This document shows positions 6,473 through 9,459 of a DNA stretch of 9,459 nt, one piece after another; position 1 is the first letter of the stretch, and the number at the start of each line of letters is the position of its first letter. The DNA is from Pseudomonadota bacterium (GTDB taxonomy: Bacteria; Desulfobacterota; DSM-4660; Desulfatiglandales; B25-G16). A program made the position numbers and the translations under genes. Below the pieces are notes generated by a model that ran no database searches, had not been told where the DNA came from, and saw nothing but the letters and a program-made list of their open reading frames with translations. The stretch lies in the NCBI GenBank assembly GCA_015223015.1, contig JADFWK010000017.1, positions 1 to 9,459 on the forward strand, in the 5' to 3' direction.

Positions 6473-6621
6473 CCCAACAAATGCGTGTAGCTCAGGGGAA
6501 AACAATCAACGGTTATCCCCTCGATGTGTGATAATACCGTTACCACGGCGATGTATCCCCTTTTGATTTTTTCATCTCTGGGCTAGACGAAAGACAAAAA
6601 AGCTGAAGGAAATGAAACTCA
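6473..6621 (+). promoter_or_regulatory. Structured 5' leader of the second MFS gene
   Basis: Two stem possibilities overlap. GGGGA (6495-6499) can pair with TCCCC at 6516-6520 or with the second copy at 6556-6560, both within a repeated TATCCCCT. AACGGT (6508-6513) can pair with ACCGTT (6536-6541) and would block the first option. The second TCCCC runs into a T-rich tract, TTTTGATTTTTT (6561-6572). This suggests attenuation or a riboswitch-like control, but I recognise no known riboswitch class and the stems are short. Confidence 0.35.
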
Positions 6622-7833
6622 ATGATTTCCAATGAAAAAAAGATTATCATTATTACCTCTTACTGCCATTTCTTGTCTCATTTCTACATGCTCATCTTTC
6701 CCTCGCTCGTGATACCCCTCACCAAGTATTTTGAGATGCCAATTCCCGAGGTTCTGTCGCTTGGTTTTCTCATGTACCTGCTTTTTGGCCTAGGTGCACT
6801 GCCTATGGGTATCGTGACTGATTTGTGGAACGGGAGGCGAATGCTGACTCTGTACCTGGTTGGATTGGGAGCCTTTTCTTTGCTTGCAGGTGCAGCAAGA
6901 CAGCCAACATTTCTAGTGATGAGTCTAACCTTTATTGGTATTTTCGCCTCGATTTATCATCCTGCGGGCATGGGGCTTATCAGTAAAGGATGTAAGAGGA
7001 GGGGGTATGCACTTGGAATAAACGGCGTTTTTGGAAATCTTGGCCTTGGACTTGCCCCCATTGTTACTGGGATTATTACATATTGGTTTGGATGGCGTAT
7101 CATCTATATTGTTTTAGGTGCTTTTGTTTTGTTATCCAGCATTATTCTGTTTCTTATACCTATTGACGAAACCCCGGTACAAACCGTGGCTTCCGATACC
7201 GAGGGAGATAAAAAGCAGTATCTGCCGTATTTTGCTTTGCTGTGTGTATGTATGATGTTAGCAGGGTTCTGCTTTCGCGGCACATCTGTGGTTATACCAG
7301 CCTACTTTGAACAGGCTGTGCCCTTTCTAAATAATATCCTAGACAATTCATCTTTCATCAAGCTCTCTGGTACAAAGACCTTAGCTGCCACCGCACTTAC
7401 CTCGTTTGTGTATTTTTTTGGCATGCTCGGACAGATGACAGGAGGGCGACTTGCAGATAAAGTTGATCTGCGCCTTGGTTATTTCTCGTTTCATCTCATC
7501 GCCCTGCCTTTTATGGTGCTCATGACGCAGTTCACCAATATCCCCCTGCTTATCTTTACGATGGGCTATCTGTTCTTTGCCCTTGGCATGCAACCTATTG
7601 AGAACAGTCTGGTTGCCCGACTTACCCCGGAAAGGCTTCGGTCAACAAGTTATGGTTTCAAATTCATTTTCACCTTTGGTGTTGGCTCTTTATCGGTTTT
7701 TACAGCCAAACAACTCATCGAATACTATGGTTTTGTATATGTCTTTTGGCTTCAGGCCGGCATTATTGTTTTGCTTCTGCTAACTATTGCTCTCCTCATA
7801 TTCCTGACGCGAAACGAAACATTTCGGAATTAG
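6622..7833 (+). CDS. MFS transporter, fosmidomycin-resistance (Fsr)-like
   Basis: This 403-residue inner-membrane permease has about 12 predicted helices. The Fsr-like pattern is visible: HFLSHFY (16-22) in helix 1, a motif A variant GIVTDLWNGRR (63-73), ASIYHPAGMGLIS (109-121) carrying the typical HP pair, and GWR (157-159) in the first half. The second half opens after a hydrophilic loop (about 182-200) and contains GGRLADKVDLR (274-284). Members of this branch are usually proton-driven exporters of drugs or small organic compounds. The substrate here is not known. GAAGGA precedes the ATG by about 12 nt, so initiation may be moderate. A seven-codon frame starting at 6612 overlaps the start and is probably chance. 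The protein shares little visible sequence with the first MFS gene, so the pair is not a recent duplication. Confidence 0.82.
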   Translation: MISNEKKIIIITSYCHFLSHFYMLIFPSLVIPLTKYFEMPIPEVLSLGFLMYLLFGLGALPMGIVTDLWNGRRMLTLYLVGLGAFSLLAGAARQPTFLVMSLTFIGIFASIYHPAGMGLISKGCKRRGYALGINGVFGNLGLGLAPIVTGIITYWFGWRIIYIVLGAFVLLSSIILFLIPIDETPVQTVASDTEGDKKQYLPYFALLCVCMMLAGFCFRGTSVVIPAYFEQAVPFLNNILDNSSFIKLSGTKTLAATALTSFVYFFGMLGQMTGGRLADKVDLRLGYFSFHLIALPFMVLMTQFTNIPLLIFTMGYLFFALGMQPIENSLVARLTPERLRSTSYGFKFIFTFGVGSLSVFTAKQLIEYYGFVYVFWLQAGIIVLLLLTIALLIFLTRNETFRN

Positions 7834-7925
7834 ACTCTAAAACAGGACACCTTTGCTTTTGATACCTATTCTATTCTTTCTTTTCTTGCCGGACGTCTTT
7901 GCGCTTCCAAATCCTGGACCATGGT

Positions 7926-7982
7926 ATGACCAGCCAGTCGGTTGTGCCATGCTCTTTCTATCTGCAACACCGCACTGGTCAT
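7926..7982. other. Long imperfect hairpin between convergent genes
   Basis: ATGACCAG (7926-7933) is the perfect reverse complement of CTGGTCAT (7975-7982). Inner parts CGGTTGTGC and GCAACACCG pair imperfectly, leaving a pyrimidine-rich loop near 7951-7961. The stem lies in the 181-bp gap between the second MFS gene and the TPR gene, where a bidirectional terminator would be expected. Neither side has a T run, so Rho-independent termination is not well supported. Confidence 0.4.
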
Positions 7983-8014
7983 TCTAGCCGCCGAGAGAGA
8001 CTGGGCTATGAGAG

Positions 8015-8467
8015 TTATCTGTGGGGGTTTTTGAGTTCCCTTATCTTCTCCAGGGTGTCTTTATAGATATCGCTCTTGGAGGGGTTCAGCTGCATGGCCC
8101 TGAGAACAAGGCTTTCTGCTTCATCCAGGTTCTTTCCTTGCACGTAGTAAAGCCAGGCAAGATTATTATAGGCATCAGCATTCTGCGGTTCTTTTTTTAT
8201 TGCCTTTTTGTAATATTTTTCTGCCTTGTCCAACTCATTTTTTTGAAAATGTGCATTGCCGAGATAAAGGTAAGCAACCGGCCGCTTTTTGGCTGCAACT
8301 TCATATTCTTTAATGGCATTGTCAAACTCACCTTTTTTCTCGTAGGCAATGCCTAACTCCAGGTGCTCTTCAGATGAAAGCGGATCACTAAGAATCGTAA
8401 AGCGCGGCATAGTACAGCCCGCACATATGAGGAGCATGCCAAAGGTCACCAAAAGGGGGCGTCTCAT
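8015..8467 (-). CDS. Small TPR-repeat lipoprotein
   Basis: This 150-residue protein starts with a lipoprotein signal peptide: the basic start MRRP, a hydrophobic stretch (5-14) and a lipobox-like CAGC with the acceptor C18. A Cys at -3 is less usual than Leu. After a short spacer come about three tetratricopeptide repeats, near 33-63, 66-96 and 97-130. They show the typical YLYLGNAHFQKNELDKAEKY and YNNLAWLYY patterns, with Pro at the repeat ends (KRP, KEP, NPS). TPR units hold other proteins, so this is probably an adaptor anchored in the outer or inner membrane facing the periplasm. It overlaps the upstream C39-like gene by ATGA (8464-8467). That points to coupled translation and joint function. 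In PA2778-type proteins, as I recall them, a TPR region is carried on the same chain. Confidence 0.85.
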   Translation of the reverse strand: MRRPLLVTFGMLLICAGCTMPRFTILSDPLSSEEHLELGIAYEKKGEFDNAIKEYEVAAKKRPVAYLYLGNAHFQKNELDKAEKYYKKAIKKEPQNADAYNNLAWLYYVQGKNLDEAESLVLRAMQLNPSKSDIYKDTLEKIRELKNPHR

Positions 8468-9102
8468 TCTCTCCTCGGAGTGTTTTCGGTTTGTGATTGG
8501 GTTTTCGGTTGGATGCGAAGGGTCCAGCGCTCGGCCCGATCCCAGCGGCTAAGGAAGTGATTCCACGTGATGAGCTTTTCGCGGGCTTTTGCAGAGTTAA
8601 CAATGACGCCATCTGGGTTATAGCCCACCACAAGCATATAGTGGTTATTGCTTATATTGGCAAAGCCGAGGTCCACCATGACAATGAGAGGCACACCCTT
8701 ATCCACAGACCGCCGGATATCATCCACGCTGCCACTGTACCACCTGGCAGTAAAGCCCTTTTGCCGGGCGTAGAGCACCATGTCAATCGTAACCGTGCTA
8801 CGAATGCTTTTCCGAAAGATGGCATCGGCAACCTCATCCGGCGTCACATCTTCACCGTAAAAGGTAAGTACCCCGGCAAGGGAGGCGGGACCGCATTGAA
8901 AGGCAAGCTGGGGATAGAAAGGCACATCTTTCACCTTTCCAGAGCCAATAGAGGCCGGTAAATCCGAAGTCATTCCCCCCGGCCGTGCCATACATCCAAG
9001 GAGGGCAATGAATAGCGAAAAGGCAAGGACCGCCATGCACAGATGGATCGGGTGGAAGGCTTGCCGAAACGCCTTTTCTGGGTGCCCTTCCGACCTTCGC
9101 AC
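8464..9102 (-). CDS. C39-like cysteine peptidase lipoprotein, PA2778-type
   Basis: This 212-residue protein has an N-terminal basic segment, a hydrophobic helix (about 22-35) and a lipobox LLGC with C37. It is therefore probably a lipoprotein exported to the periplasm. The C39-like papain-fold domain covers about 58-198. VPFYPQLAFQCGPASL (60-75) holds Q64 (oxyanion) and nucleophile C70. NNHYMLVVGY (152-161) holds H154. The position where C39 peptidases carry the third residue, Asp, reads VNSAK with N169. I recall that PA2778-like proteins also lack Asp there. Peptidase activity is therefore likely but unproven. The GTG start follows AGAGG by 11 nt and lies 15 bp after the PA2779-like stop. 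A downstream ATG (M23) would remove the basic region and has no ribosome binding site. There is no ABC transporter nearby, so it is not a bacteriocin exporter. Confidence 0.8.
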   Translation of the reverse strand: MRRSEGHPEKAFRQAFHPIHLCMAVLAFSLFIALLGCMARPGGMTSDLPASIGSGKVKDVPFYPQLAFQCGPASLAGVLTFYGEDVTPDEVADAIFRKSIRSTVTIDMVLYARQKGFTARWYSGSVDDIRRSVDKGVPLIVMVDLGFANISNNHYMLVVGYNPDGVIVNSAKAREKLITWNHFLSRWDRAERWTLRIQPKTQSQTENTPRRE

Positions 9103-9117
9103 CTGTTCTATGGCCTC

Positions 9118-9459
9118 TTATTGAACGACGATCTTCTTATTAGTAAAATAGAGTACAGCAATGATGGCCAAGGCAATGACCAGAATCCACACAAGAGTGC
9201 TTCCGCCTGAGGTAAGCGAATCAAGCTGAGTGGCAAATTGGTGAAGTTCGTTATCAGAAAGCTGATCAAGCCGGGAATTGATTTCCTGGTCGGTATATCC
9301 CAGGGCCTTGAGCCGCTCTTTGACAAGCTTCTGCTCAAGAACCTTCTGCACCGTGGCCATGTCCTTATGTCGAGCACTGCTCGCAAAAGACTCGTCCGAC
9401 GGAACGAAAGAGGCCTCGATCCTAGGGACAACGCTGAAAATCCCCATCAAAACGACCAA
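9118..9459 (-). CDS. PA2779-family membrane protein, 5' end outside the window
   Basis: About 113 codons are visible. The true start lies beyond the right edge, and the TTG at the edge need not be used. The visible N-terminus is hydrophobic and ends in a likely signal-peptidase region (RIEASF, 13-18). The middle (about 35-80) is charged and helical. It includes VQKVLEQKLVKERLKALGY and the LDQLSDNEL segment (64-72), characteristic of PA2779-like proteins. A glycine turn (TSGGS) leads to a single C-terminal membrane helix (about 88-106) with a short tail, NKKIVVQ. The function of the family is unknown, and it is repeatedly found beside PA2778-like peptidases, as here. The stop codon is 15 bp before the C39-like gene, so the three genes form one operon. 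Its promoter is outside the window. Confidence 0.75.
   Translation of the reverse strand: MVVLMGIFSVVPRIEASFVPSDESFASSARHKDMATVQKVLEQKLVKERLKALGYTDQEINSRLDQLSDNELHQFATQLDSLTSGGSTLVWILVIALAIIAVLYFTNKKIVVQ

Noticed and set aside
6485..6560. tRNA-like sequence: GTAGCTCAGGGG resembles a tRNA D-arm (box A).
   Set aside because: There is no T-arm box (GGTTCGA-type) at the right distance and no acceptor stem pairing.
8497..8961. Plus-strand open frame of 154 codons opposite the C39-like gene.
   Set aside because: The minus-strand frame has clear catalytic motifs and operon spacing. The plus frame has no recognisable domain.

Overview
The window looks like a chromosomal segment from a Gram-negative, probably anaerobic bacterium of mid-range GC. 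Two lipoproteins, a Feo ferrous-iron system and PA2778/PA2779-type envelope genes are all present. I would guess a deltaproteobacterial (Desulfobacterota-like) lineage, but no marker gene here proves it. Ten genes are supported: seven on the plus strand (296-7833) and three on the minus strand (8015-9459, the last cut by the window edge).

Region 1 (1-2865) is a ferrous-iron uptake operon. A DtxR/MntR-family repressor, FeoA and FeoB follow one another, with feoA and feoB overlapping by ATGA. The operon is preceded by a sigma70-type promoter with TTAG/CTAA palindromes lying over it. The regulator probably senses metal and represses its own operon. Its metal-site residues are a mix of the MntR and DtxR types.

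Region 2 (2866-4694) begins with about 300 bp of non-coding DNA holding a possible terminator, inverted repeats and a promoter. It is followed by a UlaG-like metallo-beta-lactamase-fold hydrolase and an acetoacetate-decarboxylase-family protein, which are probably co-transcribed. Their substrates are unknown.

Region 3 (4695-7833) carries two unrelated MFS transporters in the same orientation. The first resembles the oxalate/formate-monocarboxylate type and lies between two 30-bp direct repeats (28/30 identical). The second resembles the fosmidomycin-resistance (Fsr) type and has its own strong promoter (TTGACA-17-TATATT) and a leader of about 150 nt with alternative pairings.

Region 4 (7834-9459) starts with a convergent intergenic spacer containing a long imperfect hairpin. 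After it comes a minus-strand operon read from the right edge: a PA2779-like membrane protein (partial), a C39-like cysteine-peptidase lipoprotein of PA2778 type, and a TPR lipoprotein, the last two overlapping by ATGA. These probably work together at the cell envelope in an undefined role.

I see no CRISPR array, rRNA, complete tRNA, transposase or clear defence system. The most unusual items are the repeat-flanked transporter, the hybrid metal site in the regulator, the structured leader of the second transporter and the separate C39 and TPR genes.
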